Source: Lysobacteraceae bacterium (GTDB lineage: Bacteria; Pseudomonadota; Gammaproteobacteria; Xanthomonadales; Xanthomonadaceae). From it: a DNA stretch of 64,000 bases. A program made the translations under genes and the position numbers. The stretch is taken from NCBI GenBank assembly GCA_026005075.1, contig BPKJ01000004.1, positions 193,501 to 257,500 on the forward strand. Reading direction: 5' to 3'. Below the pieces are notes generated by a model. The model ran no database searches. It was not told the DNA's origin and saw nothing but the letters and a program-made list of their open reading frames with translations. Each line of letters starts with the position of its first letter. Position 1 is the stretch's first letter. This document shows positions 27,236 through 36,624 of the stretch, piece after piece.

Positions 27236-28108
27236 TCAGAGCACGTAGACGAACAGGAACAGCGCGAGCCAGACCACGTCGACGAAGTGCCAGTACCAGG
27301 CGACGGCCTCGAAGCCGAAGTGGTTGTCACGGCTGAAGTGGCCTTTCGCACAACGCAGCCAGATCACGGTCAGCATGATCGCCCCGAGGGTCACATGCAT
27401 GCCGTGGAAGCCGGTGAGCATGAAGAAGGTCGAGCCGTAGATCCCCGAGCCGAGGGTCAGGTTGAGCACGTGGTAGGCGTGGTAGTACTCGTAGCCTTGG
27501 CAGACCAGGAACACCACGCCAAGCACGATGGTGGCGGCCAGCCAGAACAGCAGGGCGCCACGGCGACCGGCGCGCAGGGCATGATGGGCGATGGTGATGG
27601 TCACGCCCGAGCTGAGCAGCAGCAGCGTGTTGACCAGCGGCAGCCCGAACGCGGATACCAGCTCGAACGGCCCGCCGATCTGCTTCGGCCCGTTGGTCGG
27701 CCAGGCCCCGTCGAAGCCGGACCAGAGAAGCGCATGGGTGGCAGCGCCATCACCCTCACCGCCCAGCCAGGGCACGGAAAGGGCCCGGGCATAGAAGAGC
27801 GCGCCGAAGAAGGCGGCGAAGAACATCACCTCGGAGAAGATGAACCACATCATCCCCATCCGGAACGAGGTGTCGACCTGGCGGTTGTAGAAACCCCGTA
27901 CCGACTCGGCGATCACGTTGCCGAACCAGCCGAGCAGCATCCACACCAGGATGCCGAGACCCAGGTACAGGACCCACGGCGCCCACGCGGCCTCGTTGAG
28001 CAGGCTGGCGGCGCCGAGCATGGTCAGGAACATGCCGACCGAGCCGACCAGCGGCCATGGACTGTGGTGCGGAACGTAGTAGATGTTGGCGTCGTGGGTA
28101 TGGGCCAT
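27236..28108 (-). CDS. ctaE: cytochrome c oxidase subunit III
   Basis: A 290-residue subunit III with seven helices. It begins HDANIYYVPHHSPWPLVGSV, and has MWFIFSEVMFFAAFFGALFY with the conserved Glu, YGSTFFMLTGFHGMHVTLGA, and a C-terminal HFVDVVWLALFLFVYVL. It supports subunit I of the aa3 oxidase and proton uptake. It follows ctaG by 20 bp and ends the ctaC-D-G-E transcription unit before a hairpin. Confidence 0.96.
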   Translation of the reverse strand: MAHTHDANIYYVPHHSPWPLVGSVGMFLTMLGAASLLNEAAWAPWVLYLGLGILVWMLLGWFGNVIAESVRGFYNRQVDTSFRMGMMWFIFSEVMFFAAFFGALFYARALSVPWLGGEGDGAATHALLWSGFDGAWPTNGPKQIGGPFELVSAFGLPLVNTLLLLSSGVTITIAHHALRAGRRGALLFWLAATIVLGVVFLVCQGYEYYHAYHVLNLTLGSGIYGSTFFMLTGFHGMHVTLGAIMLTVIWLRCAKGHFSRDNHFGFEAVAWYWHFVDVVWLALFLFVYVL

Positions 28109-28128
28109 GGTGATCCCCGGGACTTCGG

Positions 28129-28695
28129 TCAGTGGCTTCCGGCCACGCCATCCGCCTGCTCGCGAAGGCGCCTCGTGGCCTGCTCGTTGTTGTAGAAAGT
28201 ATAGGACAGGGTCAGGGTGCGGACCTTCTCCGGCAGCGCCGGATCAACGAAGAAGCGCACCGGCATCGCACGCTCCTCGCCGGGACCGAGCAGCTGCTGC
28301 GTGAAACAGAAGCACTCGGTCTTGTTGAAGTAGATGGCCGCCTCGCTCGGCGCGATCGACGGCACCGCCTGCCCTACGATCGGGCGATCGGAGTCGTTGC
28401 GGGCGTAGAAGATCGCCTCGGTCAGCACCCCCGGGTGGACCTTCATCGAGGGCACCTCGTAGCGGAAGGACCATGGCAGCTTCGAGTTGACGCTGGTGTC
28501 GAACTCCACCACCACCTCGCGCGACCACTGCGGCTCCATCGCCGAGGACACCTGTGCCGGCCCCTCCTCGAAACGGATGCCGAGGAGCTTCTCGCAGGCG
28601 ATCCGGTACAGGGGCACGAGGGCGAAGGCCAGCGCGAACGAGACCACGCTGGCCAGCAGCGCCCGACGCAGGATGGCACGCCCGCCGGCGCTCAC
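28129..28695 (-). CDS. ctaG: cytochrome oxidase copper chaperone CtaG/Cox11
   Basis: A 188-residue protein with one N-terminal helix and a periplasmic Ig-like domain that delivers copper to CuB of subunit I. Conserved elements are [35 protein letters not shown], and the copper-binding [17 protein letters not shown]. The GTG start at 28695 overlaps the stop of the small peptide upstream (GTGA). Confidence 0.95.
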   Translation of the reverse strand: MSAGGRAILRRALLASVVSFALAFALVPLYRIACEKLLGIRFEEGPAQVSSAMEPQWSREVVVEFDTSVNSKLPWSFRYEVPSMKVHPGVLTEAIFYARNDSDRPIVGQAVPSIAPSEAAIYFNKTECFCFTQQLLGPGEERAMPVRFFVDPALPEKVRTLTLSYTFYNNEQATRRLREQADGVAGSH

Positions 28696-28817
28696 CCGCG
28701 GCCCCCTGCATTCATGTACAGGAACAGCAGATAGACCGCGAGGGCGACCGCCGCCACCCACCATGCGGTGCGTCGCGCCGCCGCGCGCCTGGCCTCGATG
28801 GAATCCGGTTCCGTCAC
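28692..28817 (-). CDS. small single-helix protein between ctaD and ctaG
   Basis: A 41-residue frame starting with [23 protein letters not shown] then one hydrophobic helix ([15 protein letters not shown]) and a NAGGRG tail. Its stop overlaps the ctaG start, and its start is 17 bp after ctaD. Similar tiny membrane proteins occupy this slot in many proteobacterial oxidase operons and are often left out of annotation. It has no clear ribosome site, so it may depend on coupling to ctaD. Confidence 0.7.
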   Translation of the reverse strand: MTEPDSIEARRAAARRTAWWVAAVALAVYLLFLYMNAGGRG

Positions 28818-28834
28818 TGCCAAGGGCTGCCGAA

Positions 28835-30451
28835 TCAATGGGTCACGTCACCGTGCGCCAGGTCCTCGTCGCGGATCACCGGCGGCGTGGTGAAGGTGTG
28901 ATGCGGCGCCGGCGAGGGCACCGTCCACTCCAGTCCCTTGGCGCCCTCCCAAGCCCGCGCCTCGGCCTTCTCGCCACGCTTGAGCAGGCAGCACTGGATC
29001 AGGATCCAGACGAAGATCAGCTGCGACAGCCCGAAGCCGAAACCGCCGATGGAGGAGAGCATGTTGAAATCGGCGAAGGCGACGTTGTAGTCGGGGATAC
29101 GCCGCGGCATGCCGGCAAGGCCCAGGAAATGCTGCGGGAAGAACAGCAGGTTGACGAAGAACGTGCTCAGCCAGAAATGCAGCTTGCCCAGCCGCTCGCT
29201 GTACATCCGCCCGGTCCACTTGGGCAGCCAGAAGTAAACGGCCGCCATGATCGCGAACACCGCACCGGAGACCAGCACATAGTGGAAGTGCGCCACCACG
29301 AAATAGGTGTCGTGGTACTGGTAGTCGGCCGGGGTGATGGCCAGCATCAGCCCGGAGAAGCCGCCGATGGTGAACATGATGACGAAGCCGACCGCGAACA
29401 GCATCGGCGTCTCGAAGCTCATCGAGCTCTTCCACATCGTCGAGACCCAGTTGAACACCTTCACCCCGGTGGGGATCGCGATCAGCATGGTCGCGTACAT
29501 GAAGAACAGCTTTCCGCCCAGCGGCATGCCCACGGTGAACATGTGGTGAGCCCAGACGATGAAGCTCAGGAAGGCGATCGAAGCCGTGGCGTAAACCATC
29601 GCCTGGTAGCCGAACAGGGGCTTGCGGGCGAAGGTCGGGATGATCTCGGAGACCACGCCGAAGGCGGGCAGGATCATGATGTAGACCTCGGGATGCCCGA
29701 AGAACCAGAAGATGTGCTGGAACAGCACCGGGTCACCACCGCCGGCGGCGCTGAAGAAGGTGGTGCCGAAGAACTTGTCGGTCAGCAGCATGGTCACCGC
29801 GCCGGCCAGCACCGGCATCACCGCGATCAGCAGGAACGCGGTGATCAGCCAGGTCCACACGAACACCGGCATCTTGAGCAGGTCCATGCCCGGCGCGCGC
29901 ATGTTGAGGATGGTGGCGATCACGTTGATCGCGCCCATGATCGAGCTGATGCCCATCATGTGCACGGCGAAGATCGCGAAGGCCACGTTGTAGCCGCCTT
30001 GCAGAACCAGCGGCGGATAGAGGGTCCAGCCGGCCGCCGGGGCGCCGCCCGGCATGAACAGGGTCAGCAAGAGCAAGGTGAAGGCGAACGGCAGGATCCA
30101 GAACGACCAGTTGTTCATGCGCGGCAGCGCCATGTCGGGGGCGCCGATCATCAGCGGAATCATCCAGTTCGCCAGGCCCACGAAGGCCGGCATCACCGCA
30201 CCGAACACCATGATCAGGGCGTGCATGGTGGTCATCTGGTTGAAGAACTCGGGCTGGACGAGCTGCAGCCCGGGCTGGAACAGCTCGGCGCGGATCACCA
30301 ACGCCATGCTGCCGCCGATCAGGAACATCACCAGCGAGAACACCAGGTACAGGGTGCCGATGTCCTTGTGGTTGGTGGCCAGGAACCAGCGCTGGAAGAA
30401 ACTGGCCGGAGCGTGGTGGTCGTCGTGGTGTGCAGCGTGCTCGGTTGCCAT
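28835..30451 (-). CDS. ctaD: cytochrome c oxidase subunit I (aa3 type)
   Basis: The catalytic subunit, 538 residues and 12 helices, carrying heme a and the heme a3-CuB site. Seen motifs: [14 protein letters not shown] (low-spin heme ligand), [20 protein letters not shown] (CuB His with the His-Tyr crosslink region), [13 protein letters not shown] (CuB His pair), and [14 protein letters not shown] (heme a3 and a ligands). It oxidises cytochrome c and reduces oxygen. The N-terminus is His-rich ([14 protein letters not shown]). Confidence 0.97.
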   Translation of the reverse strand: MATEHAAHHDDHHAPASFFQRWFLATNHKDIGTLYLVFSLVMFLIGGSMALVIRAELFQPGLQLVQPEFFNQMTTMHALIMVFGAVMPAFVGLANWMIPLMIGAPDMALPRMNNWSFWILPFAFTLLLLTLFMPGGAPAAGWTLYPPLVLQGGYNVAFAIFAVHMMGISSIMGAINVIATILNMRAPGMDLLKMPVFVWTWLITAFLLIAVMPVLAGAVTMLLTDKFFGTTFFSAAGGGDPVLFQHIFWFFGHPEVYIMILPAFGVVSEIIPTFARKPLFGYQAMVYATASIAFLSFIVWAHHMFTVGMPLGGKLFFMYATMLIAIPTGVKVFNWVSTMWKSSMSFETPMLFAVGFVIMFTIGGFSGLMLAITPADYQYHDTYFVVAHFHYVLVSGAVFAIMAAVYFWLPKWTGRMYSERLGKLHFWLSTFFVNLLFFPQHFLGLAGMPRRIPDYNVAFADFNMLSSIGGFGFGLSQLIFVWILIQCCLLKRGEKAEARAWEGAKGLEWTVPSPAPHHTFTTPPVIRDEDLAHGDVTH

Positions 30452-30479
30452 GTCTGCCTGCCTCTAGCGTGGATCCGGA

Positions 30480-31364
30480 TCAGCCCTTGGCGGGCACGGG
30501 GAGTTCGGTCTGCGCGGTGCGCGCGGCGGCATCGCGTGCCGCCGTCTCGGCGGCCAGATAGCGCTCGAACTCGGAGGGCGGCACGGCACGCACCACGATC
30601 GGCATGAAGCCGTGGTCCTTGCCGCAAAGCTCTGCGCACTGGCCGCGGTACACGCCCGGCTCGCGAATGTTCGTCCAGGCCTCGTTGATGAAGCCGGGGA
30701 TGGCGTCCTGCTTCCAGCCCAGGGCCGGCACCCACCATGCGTGGATGACGTCGTCGGCGGTGACCACGAAACGGATCTTGGTGTCGGTCGGCAACACCAG
30801 CTCGCGGTCGACATCGAGCAGGTAGTTCGGGGTCGTATCCAGCGACGGCTTCTCGCCCGAGCCGAGCTGGCGGATGCGGTCGCTCTCGGGGTCGAGGCGG
30901 GAGACGAAGCTGACCCCGGTGGGCTGCCCCTTGTAGTTGAGGATCTCGTAACGCCACATCCACTGGTAGCCGGTGATCTTCACCGTCATCTCGGCGTCCC
31001 GCGTGTCCTCGAAGCGGAACAGGGTGCGGGTGGCCGGGATCGCCATGGAGACCAGGATCAGGATCGGGATCACGGTCCAGATGATCTCCGCCGTGGTGTT
31101 GTGGCTCCACTTGGCCGGGACCGCGCCCTTCGACTTCCGGAAGCGGATCATGGCCACGACCATGGCGCCGAACACGATCACGCCGATCACCACGCAGATC
31201 CAGAAGATCAGCATGTGCAGCGCATGCACCTCGGCCGACATCTCGGTCACGCCGGGCGTCATGTTGAGCTGCCAGGGCTGGGGGTTCGCCGCCGCGGCAA
31301 GCCCCGCCCAAGGCAACGCCAACAGGGACAGGACCCACCGAATGCCTTTACCTGCAGCCATCAT
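30480..31364 (-). CDS. ctaC: cytochrome c oxidase subunit II
   Basis: A protein of 294 residues with a signal peptide (ending LAAAA), two helices and a periplasmic cupredoxin domain. The CuA site is visible: HAWWVPALG and YRGQCAELCGKDHGFMPI (two Cys, His and Met). There is no C-terminal cytochrome c domain, so electrons come from a separate cytochrome c. The ATG at 31364 with GGAG upstream is preferred to 31379. Gap to ctaD 28 bp. Confidence 0.95.
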   Translation of the reverse strand: MMAAGKGIRWVLSLLALPWAGLAAAANPQPWQLNMTPGVTEMSAEVHALHMLIFWICVVIGVIVFGAMVVAMIRFRKSKGAVPAKWSHNTTAEIIWTVIPILILVSMAIPATRTLFRFEDTRDAEMTVKITGYQWMWRYEILNYKGQPTGVSFVSRLDPESDRIRQLGSGEKPSLDTTPNYLLDVDRELVLPTDTKIRFVVTADDVIHAWWVPALGWKQDAIPGFINEAWTNIREPGVYRGQCAELCGKDHGFMPIVVRAVPPSEFERYLAAETAARDAAARTAQTELPVPAKG

Positions 31365-31391
31365 CGCGTAGCACTCCACATTGATCCGAAA

Positions 31392-31880
31392 TCAGAACGT
31401 CCGCCCTGGCGCCCCGCCCTCGCGGAACCGCGCCAGCAGGGCCGCCAGCTCGGCGGCGAGCCTTCGCCGCTCGGACTCACCCAGCGCACCGCCGAGCTCG
31501 ATCCGCCGACCGGAGGCACTCACCAGCACCCGCCCCCGGTCCGTCTCGACGCGAACCCAGGCCGGATGCGCCTCGAACAGGTCGTCCAGCTCCGGCAGGC
31601 CGCGCACGTACAGCCGGTCGCGGTCGAGGACGATGAGTTCGGCACGGCCCGCACGGCGCCAGACCCAGAACAGGCAGGCCGCCAGCGCGAGGCTCTCCAG
31701 GACGGCGAACCAGAACGCGAAGGCATTGCCTTGCCACCAGCTCAGCGCGCCGACCGCCAGCGCGACCACGGCCGTGCCCGTCACCACACCGATCAGCCCA
31801 CCCTGGGTCAGGGAGCGGTTGGGCCGGAGGACGATGCGAACCCCGCCGACCCCGTCCCGGGCGGTGTAGTGCTCGATCAT
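31392..31880 (-). CDS. DUF2244 family membrane protein
   Basis: A 162-residue protein. Two helices (about 27-48 and 53-72) sit between a short N-terminal strand and a cytoplasmic beta-rich domain ending in an amphipathic helix (GESERRRLAAELAALLARF). DUF2244 proteins often neighbour oxidase genes, but no function is known. It is the first gene after the likely cta promoter, which suggests it is made with the oxidase. Confidence 0.85.
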   Translation of the reverse strand: MIEHYTARDGVGGVRIVLRPNRSLTQGGLIGVVTGTAVVALAVGALSWWQGNAFAFWFAVLESLALAACLFWVWRRAGRAELIVLDRDRLYVRGLPELDDLFEAHPAWVRVETDRGRVLVSASGRRIELGGALGESERRRLAAELAALLARFREGGAPGRTF

Positions 31881-31925
31881 CGGACCTCCTCCGGGTCGGC
31901 ATCAGGGCGGCCGGAAAGCCGCGGG

Positions 31926-31955
31926 ATGATAGTGCCAGCCGACACACGGGGGCAA
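31926..31955 (-). promoter_or_regulatory. candidate promoter of the cta operon
   Basis: The minus strand reads TTGCCC, an 18-bp spacer and TATCAT. Predicted start is about 40 nt before the DUF2244 gene. The same TATCAT hexamer is the candidate -10 of the feo operon. Confidence 0.5.
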
Positions 31956-32018
31956 GCCGCACCGCCCGCGACCTGCCGGCACACCGGGCCGGCCGCCCCC
32001 GTCCAGAAGGCCGGGGCC

Positions 32019-32900
32019 TCAGCCTGCACCGCCCTTCAGCTTGGCACTGGCCTCGGCGTAGAGGTTGGCGGCGAGGTTCCGGATCGCCTCGATCTGTGCC
32101 GCGTCCCAGGACTTGTCGTTGTTGTCCCGGTTGAGGGCAAGCGTGCCGTCCGCCGCCCAGCCGAGCATGTGGATCACGCCACCCTCCTCGCGCCGCAGGA
32201 TCCAGGGCTCACCGTCCTTGTAGGCGAACTGGTAGGTCACCTTGCCGCCCTTGTCGTCGTCCACGACCTGGCGGGCGAAGCGGATGCCCGAGGAATCGGC
32301 AAAGGCATCCCAGGCCACGGTCACCTTCTCCTCGATCCGCTCGCCGGAGACGCGCTTCATGCCGCCGATGGAGCGTTCCATGCGCTCGAACTCCTGCCGC
32401 AGCAGGTCGGCCGGGGAGATGTCGGGGGGCGGCAGGCCGCCGCCCCGCTCGAGGGTCAGGTCGGCCCGATCGCCTGCCCCCTGGGTCAGCACCCAGACCG
32501 AGTTGGGCGTGCCGTAGAGCACCGCATCCCCGGCCACCAGGGCAGCATCGATCACGTAGCGGCCCGCGGCATCGATCTTCGCGGGGTCGTAGGGCAGGGC
32601 GTAGTCGTACGGCAGCGCCGCGGGCGCAGGCTCGATGCGCTCGAACACCACCGGCGGGACGATGCTGGGGTCGGTCCGGTCGAGCAGGCGCAGGCGCAAC
32701 TGCAGGCCAGGCGGAATCTTGCTCAGCCCGTTGATGGCGAGGCGGCCGCGCACGGCGGTCGCGGAAGCCGGCACCGGCGGCGGGGCGGCCACCCCCTGCT
32801 GCGGGGCAGCGGCAGGCGCGGTGGCCTGGCTGGTTGGCGTGTCCTGCCCGCAGCCAGTGAGGAGGGCGGCGGTCAGGGCGAGCAGAAGCGGCGCACGCAT
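32019..32900 (-). CDS. lipoprotein with YbaY-type domain
   Basis: A 293-residue protein with a lipobox (LLTGCGQ, Cys at 17) and a Pro/Ala/Gln-rich tether (about 20-47). It then has a YbaY/YscW-like beta domain (VRGRLAINGLSKIPPGLQLR, LLDRTDPSIVPPVVFE, LPYDYALPYDPAKI). The second half (about 150-293) is a separate unknown domain with mixed polar sequence. AAGGAG precedes the ATG. The usual YbaY is only about 190 residues, so the C-terminal half is an addition. Confidence 0.8.
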   Translation of the reverse strand: MRAPLLLALTAALLTGCGQDTPTSQATAPAAAPQQGVAAPPPVPASATAVRGRLAINGLSKIPPGLQLRLRLLDRTDPSIVPPVVFERIEPAPAALPYDYALPYDPAKIDAAGRYVIDAALVAGDAVLYGTPNSVWVLTQGAGDRADLTLERGGGLPPPDISPADLLRQEFERMERSIGGMKRVSGERIEEKVTVAWDAFADSSGIRFARQVVDDDKGGKVTYQFAYKDGEPWILRREEGGVIHMLGWAADGTLALNRDNNDKSWDAAQIEAIRNLAANLYAEASAKLKGGAG

Positions 32901-32973
32901 GGACGGCTCCTTGTGTTTCGCAGTCGGGTGGAAAGACAGGGGCCGCAGTGTAGCAGCCACGGGCCGACCTGGA

Positions 32974-35900
32974 TCAGTCGTGCTCGCCCCGATAGCCGAT
33001 GCCGATGCGGCTCTCGCGGGCGGCCTCGAATTCGAGCTCGAGGCCACGGCGGAGGAGGTAGCGCAGGGTGATCACGCTGCCCTCCTCGAACAGCCCGACG
33101 CCGTAGGCGAGGTAGAGCCGGGGCGAGAGGTACTTGCCGACCGTGAAGGCGGCGCCACCCAGGGCGGCCGAGTCGGCCACGCCGAAGGTATCCAGGCCGA
33201 GACGGCTGCCCACGCGCGCGGCCAGCAGGTTGCCCCCCGCTGCGGCGGCCGCCTGTCCGAGGCGCGCGCCGTCGACCGCGCTGGCGGTGGACAGCGGCCG
33301 TCCGAGTACCAGCCACGACAGCGCCTCGGCCTGGTCCATCGGCGGCTGCGACCAGACCGAGAGGCGCGGCTGCCGGGCAGGACCACGCACCTCGACCCCC
33401 ACCTCGACCTCGCGCAGAGGCCTGCGCGCCCTGAGGTCGATGGCCGGATTGTCGAGCGGCGCCTGCGCGTAGAGCAGGCGTCCTTCCTCGATCTGCAACT
33501 CCTGGCCCCAGGCCTTGTAGGTTCCGGACAGTTCCAGCGTGCCCCGGGCCTTCAGCGGCTGCCCGGGGCGCTCGCGCAGATCGACGGCGCCGCGCAGCCC
33601 CCCGGCGAAGCCGAAACCCTCGAGCCGGACCCCCTCGCCAAGGAGCACGCGCAGCCGCGTGTCCCAGCGCAAGGCCGCAACGCCCCGGGAGGGCTGGCGC
33701 GGGTCGAGCACGATCACGTCCGGCGACGGACGCACGCCGGCCTCGAGGCGCTCGAGGTCGATGACCGCCTCGGGAATGCTCACGCTCCCGCTCAGACGCA
33801 GCTCCCCGGGGCGCCAGCCGAGCTCGAGGTCGGGGGATGCGACCAGCCTGAGATGCCGGGTGCTGGCCACGCGCACCGCAGCGCCGGTCAGCCGCAAGCG
33901 CAGATCGGGCTGCGCGCCGGGTAGCAGGCGACCCTCCAGCTCGAGCGGTCCGCCCCCGCTCTCGATCCGGCCTTCGAGCCGAAGCTCGGACCCGGCCTGG
34001 TGCAGGCGCAACCACGCATCGCGCAGCTCGATGCCCAGCGCCGGCACGCGCGCGGAAAGTCCACGCAGCGCCAGCTCGCCGTGCGCAGGCTGGCCGGGTT
34101 GCCACGCGAGGCGGCCGCGCAGGCTGCCTCGCGTGGCGGTGAGGTCCGGAGCCAGCAAGGCCAGCGCCTCGAGCCGGTCGATGTCGAGGTCGAGCCGTCC
34201 CTGCCAGCGCGCGCGGTCGAGCGGCGCGTCGCTCGGCACGGCGAGATCGAGCAGGATTCGACCGTCGGGCTCGAGCCGGCCGTCGGCCCGCACACGCCAG
34301 AGGCCGTCCACCGCCTCGAGCTGCGCCTCGATGGCCTGCCAGCCCAGCACGACCCGCGGTGCATCCGCATCCACGTCGACGAGCCGGCCCTCCTCGACCA
34401 CCAGACGGGCGGATTCCAGCGCGGGCTGGGGCTCCAGCCGCCAGCGCAGCGTGCCGGCCACACGGCCCTCCAGCTCCAGCCCTTCCATGCCATCCAGCAC
34501 CTCGAGCCGCTCCAGGGGCAGGCCTTGCAGATCGGCGTGAAGAGCTGCTCCACCGGCATCACGATCGACGCCCAGGCACAGCCGCGCTGTGCCCGAATGC
34601 AGGCAGGCCGGCTCGAACCCGGCATCCAGGCCCACCCGCGCCGGCCCGTCAAGGTCCCAGCGCCCCAGCCCGGGCGCTTCCAGCGCGAGCGTCTCGAACT
34701 CGAGCGCGGCCGGGTCCGGGCGCCGCCAGTCGGCCACGATCGAAAACGCCTCTCCTTGGAAGGCGAGGTGGCCGAGATGCCGCCCGGGCTCGCCACTGAG
34801 CTGCGCGGACCCGGACAGCGCCGGAAGTCCTGCGGGGCCGGCGAGGCCCTCGACCTCGATCGTCAGGCCGCGCCCGCGAGCCAGCGCCCCGCGCACCGTA
34901 AGGCGCGCCGCGCGCACGCCCTCCACCTCGAGGTCGGTCGCACGCAGGTCGGCCTGCACGGAACCGAGCTGCCAGGGCGGTGCCAGCTCCACGTGCCCAT
35001 CGATCCGCCCCTGCCAGCCACGGCCGAAGGCCGCCAGCGGGAGCGCGTCCAGCTCGGCGCGCACGGCGTCTTCCGCCACCGTCCGGACCTGCAAGCGCCC
35101 GCCGGCCAGCCCGAGGTCCAGCTGCCCCTGGGGGCGCCCTTCGCGCAGGACGAGCCGCCCCTGACCCGACACCGGCGCCCCCAGCCAACTGCCCTGCAGC
35201 CGGTGCAGATCGAGTTCGCCCGACCAGCCTGGCTCGCCCAGCCCCGCGAGTGCGAGCTCGGCGTCGAGATCGAGCTGCCCATCGAAGCCCGGCCACCACC
35301 AGGCCGGATCGAATCCTTCAGCCCGCACGGCCAGCGACAGGCTGCGCTCGGGCGCGAGACGAAACCACCCGCTGGCGCGCAGCTGCGCGCCGGCGATGCC
35401 CGCCTCCAGCCGCTCGATCTCCAGCCGCTCGCCGCTCCAGATGCCGTCCAGGTACAGCGGCATCCGTTGCCCCGCCCTCTCCAGCTCGGCGGCGAGCGCC
35501 AGCCCCAGGCGGTCGAGCGGACCCTGCACCTGCAAGCGCCCGCCCAGCACGCCCGCCGCCTCGCCCTGCGCGGCCGTGGCGAGCGGCCAGCCATCGAACG
35601 CAAGGTCGAGGTCTGCGTGCAGAGGCGTGCTGCCCAGCACCACGCCATCCAGCCGGAATCCCCCGCCGCCCGGCGCATGCCCCACCATGCCGGTGACGCG
35701 CAGCGCCTGATCCTGCGCCAGCCAGTCCAGGCGGCCGCCCAGTTCCGCAAGTTCCAGCGCGCCCAGCCGCAGCCGCCCACCCAGTTCCGCGCGACCGCCT
35801 TCGCCGTGCAGGGCAAGCCGCAGCTCCGAGCCCTCCGGCATGGGCACGGCCAGCGCCTCGAGTTCGGCCGGCGAGGCTACGACGGCCAGCCGCCAGCGGC

Positions 35901-36624
35901 GCGGCGCCATGAGCTCGAAGTCGACCGCCGGCCGCGCCGCGGAGCGGCCGAGCAGGACCCTTGCACCCTCGCGCCCGGCCCGCAGGCGGATCTCCCCGGA
36001 GCGTCCCGCCCACGCCCATGTGCCCGCCACACCACCCGGCTCCTCGGCGAACAGGCTGCCGGCGAGGTCCAGCCTGTCCTCGCCACGCTGCCAGTGCAGC
36101 CGTTCCAGCCGCAGCCCCTGGCCGCGCTCCAGCCGCCCGGCCAGCAGCACGCGGTCCGCCACCGGCGCACCGGCCAGGGTGGCGGCAGCGAGTTCGAGCC
36201 GCTCGACCTCGAGGTCCAGGGGCCATCCCTCGAGGGGGTTGCCCCACGCGAAGCGATCCGGGTCGAAGCCCGGATCCGCCCCGCCCGCGGCGTCCTCGGC
36301 CGGCGCGCCGATCTCGACGCCTGCCGCGGCAAGGCGCCGGATGCGCAGCTTCCCGCCCAGCAGGGCTGCCGGCGCCCAGTCGAGCTCCAGCCTTGCCACG
36401 TGCACCGGGCGCTGGGCCCAACGCAGGCGCAGATCCGTGAGCCGCGCCGAGCCCGCATGCCCCTCGATCCGACCCACCTCGAGCCCCAGCTCGGGCTGTG
36501 CCGCGGCCAGCCGGTCCAGCAGGAAGACCAGCCCGGACCGGCTGGCGAGCAACCAGCCCAGCGCCGCCGCGAGGGCCAGCGGCAGCCCCACCCCCAGCAG
36601 CACGAGCACGACACGCCGGATCAC
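32974..36624 (-). CDS. tamB: translocation and assembly module protein TamB
   Basis: A periplasm-spanning protein of 1216 residues anchored by an N-terminal helix (VVLVLLGVGLPLALAAALGWLL). A long repetitive beta-rich bridge forms a lipid-carrying groove, and the C-terminal DUF490/TamB domain ends near LELEFEAARESRIGIGYRG. It works with TamA in outer-membrane protein and phospholipid supply. The GTG start overlaps the tamA stop (GTGA). Length is close to E. coli TamB (1259). Confidence 0.92.
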   Translation of the reverse strand: MIRRVVLVLLGVGLPLALAAALGWLLASRSGLVFLLDRLAAAQPELGLEVGRIEGHAGSARLTDLRLRWAQRPVHVARLELDWAPAALLGGKLRIRRLAAAGVEIGAPAEDAAGGADPGFDPDRFAWGNPLEGWPLDLEVERLELAAATLAGAPVADRVLLAGRLERGQGLRLERLHWQRGEDRLDLAGSLFAEEPGGVAGTWAWAGRSGEIRLRAGREGARVLLGRSAARPAVDFELMAPRRWRLAVVASPAELEALAVPMPEGSELRLALHGEGGRAELGGRLRLGALELAELGGRLDWLAQDQALRVTGMVGHAPGGGGFRLDGVVLGSTPLHADLDLAFDGWPLATAAQGEAAGVLGGRLQVQGPLDRLGLALAAELERAGQRMPLYLDGIWSGERLEIERLEAGIAGAQLRASGWFRLAPERSLSLAVRAEGFDPAWWWPGFDGQLDLDAELALAGLGEPGWSGELDLHRLQGSWLGAPVSGQGRLVLREGRPQGQLDLGLAGGRLQVRTVAEDAVRAELDALPLAAFGRGWQGRIDGHVELAPPWQLGSVQADLRATDLEVEGVRAARLTVRGALARGRGLTIEVEGLAGPAGLPALSGSAQLSGEPGRHLGHLAFQGEAFSIVADWRRPDPAALEFETLALEAPGLGRWDLDGPARVGLDAGFEPACLHSGTARLCLGVDRDAGGAALHADLQGLPLERLEVLDGMEGLELEGRVAGTLRWRLEPQPALESARLVVEEGRLVDVDADAPRVVLGWQAIEAQLEAVDGLWRVRADGRLEPDGRILLDLAVPSDAPLDRARWQGRLDLDIDRLEALALLAPDLTATRGSLRGRLAWQPGQPAHGELALRGLSARVPALGIELRDAWLRLHQAGSELRLEGRIESGGGPLELEGRLLPGAQPDLRLRLTGAAVRVASTRHLRLVASPDLELGWRPGELRLSGSVSIPEAVIDLERLEAGVRPSPDVIVLDPRQPSRGVAALRWDTRLRVLLGEGVRLEGFGFAGGLRGAVDLRERPGQPLKARGTLELSGTYKAWGQELQIEEGRLLYAQAPLDNPAIDLRARRPLREVEVGVEVRGPARQPRLSVWSQPPMDQAEALSWLVLGRPLSTASAVDGARLGQAAAAAGGNLLAARVGSRLGLDTFGVADSAALGGAAFTVGKYLSPRLYLAYGVGLFEEGSVITLRYLLRRGLELEFEAARESRIGIGYRGEHD

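Noticed and set aside
30612-33071. An 819-codon plus-strand frame across the cta and lipoprotein region
   Set aside because: It passes antisense through ctaC, DUF2244 and the lipoprotein gene and through their promoter.
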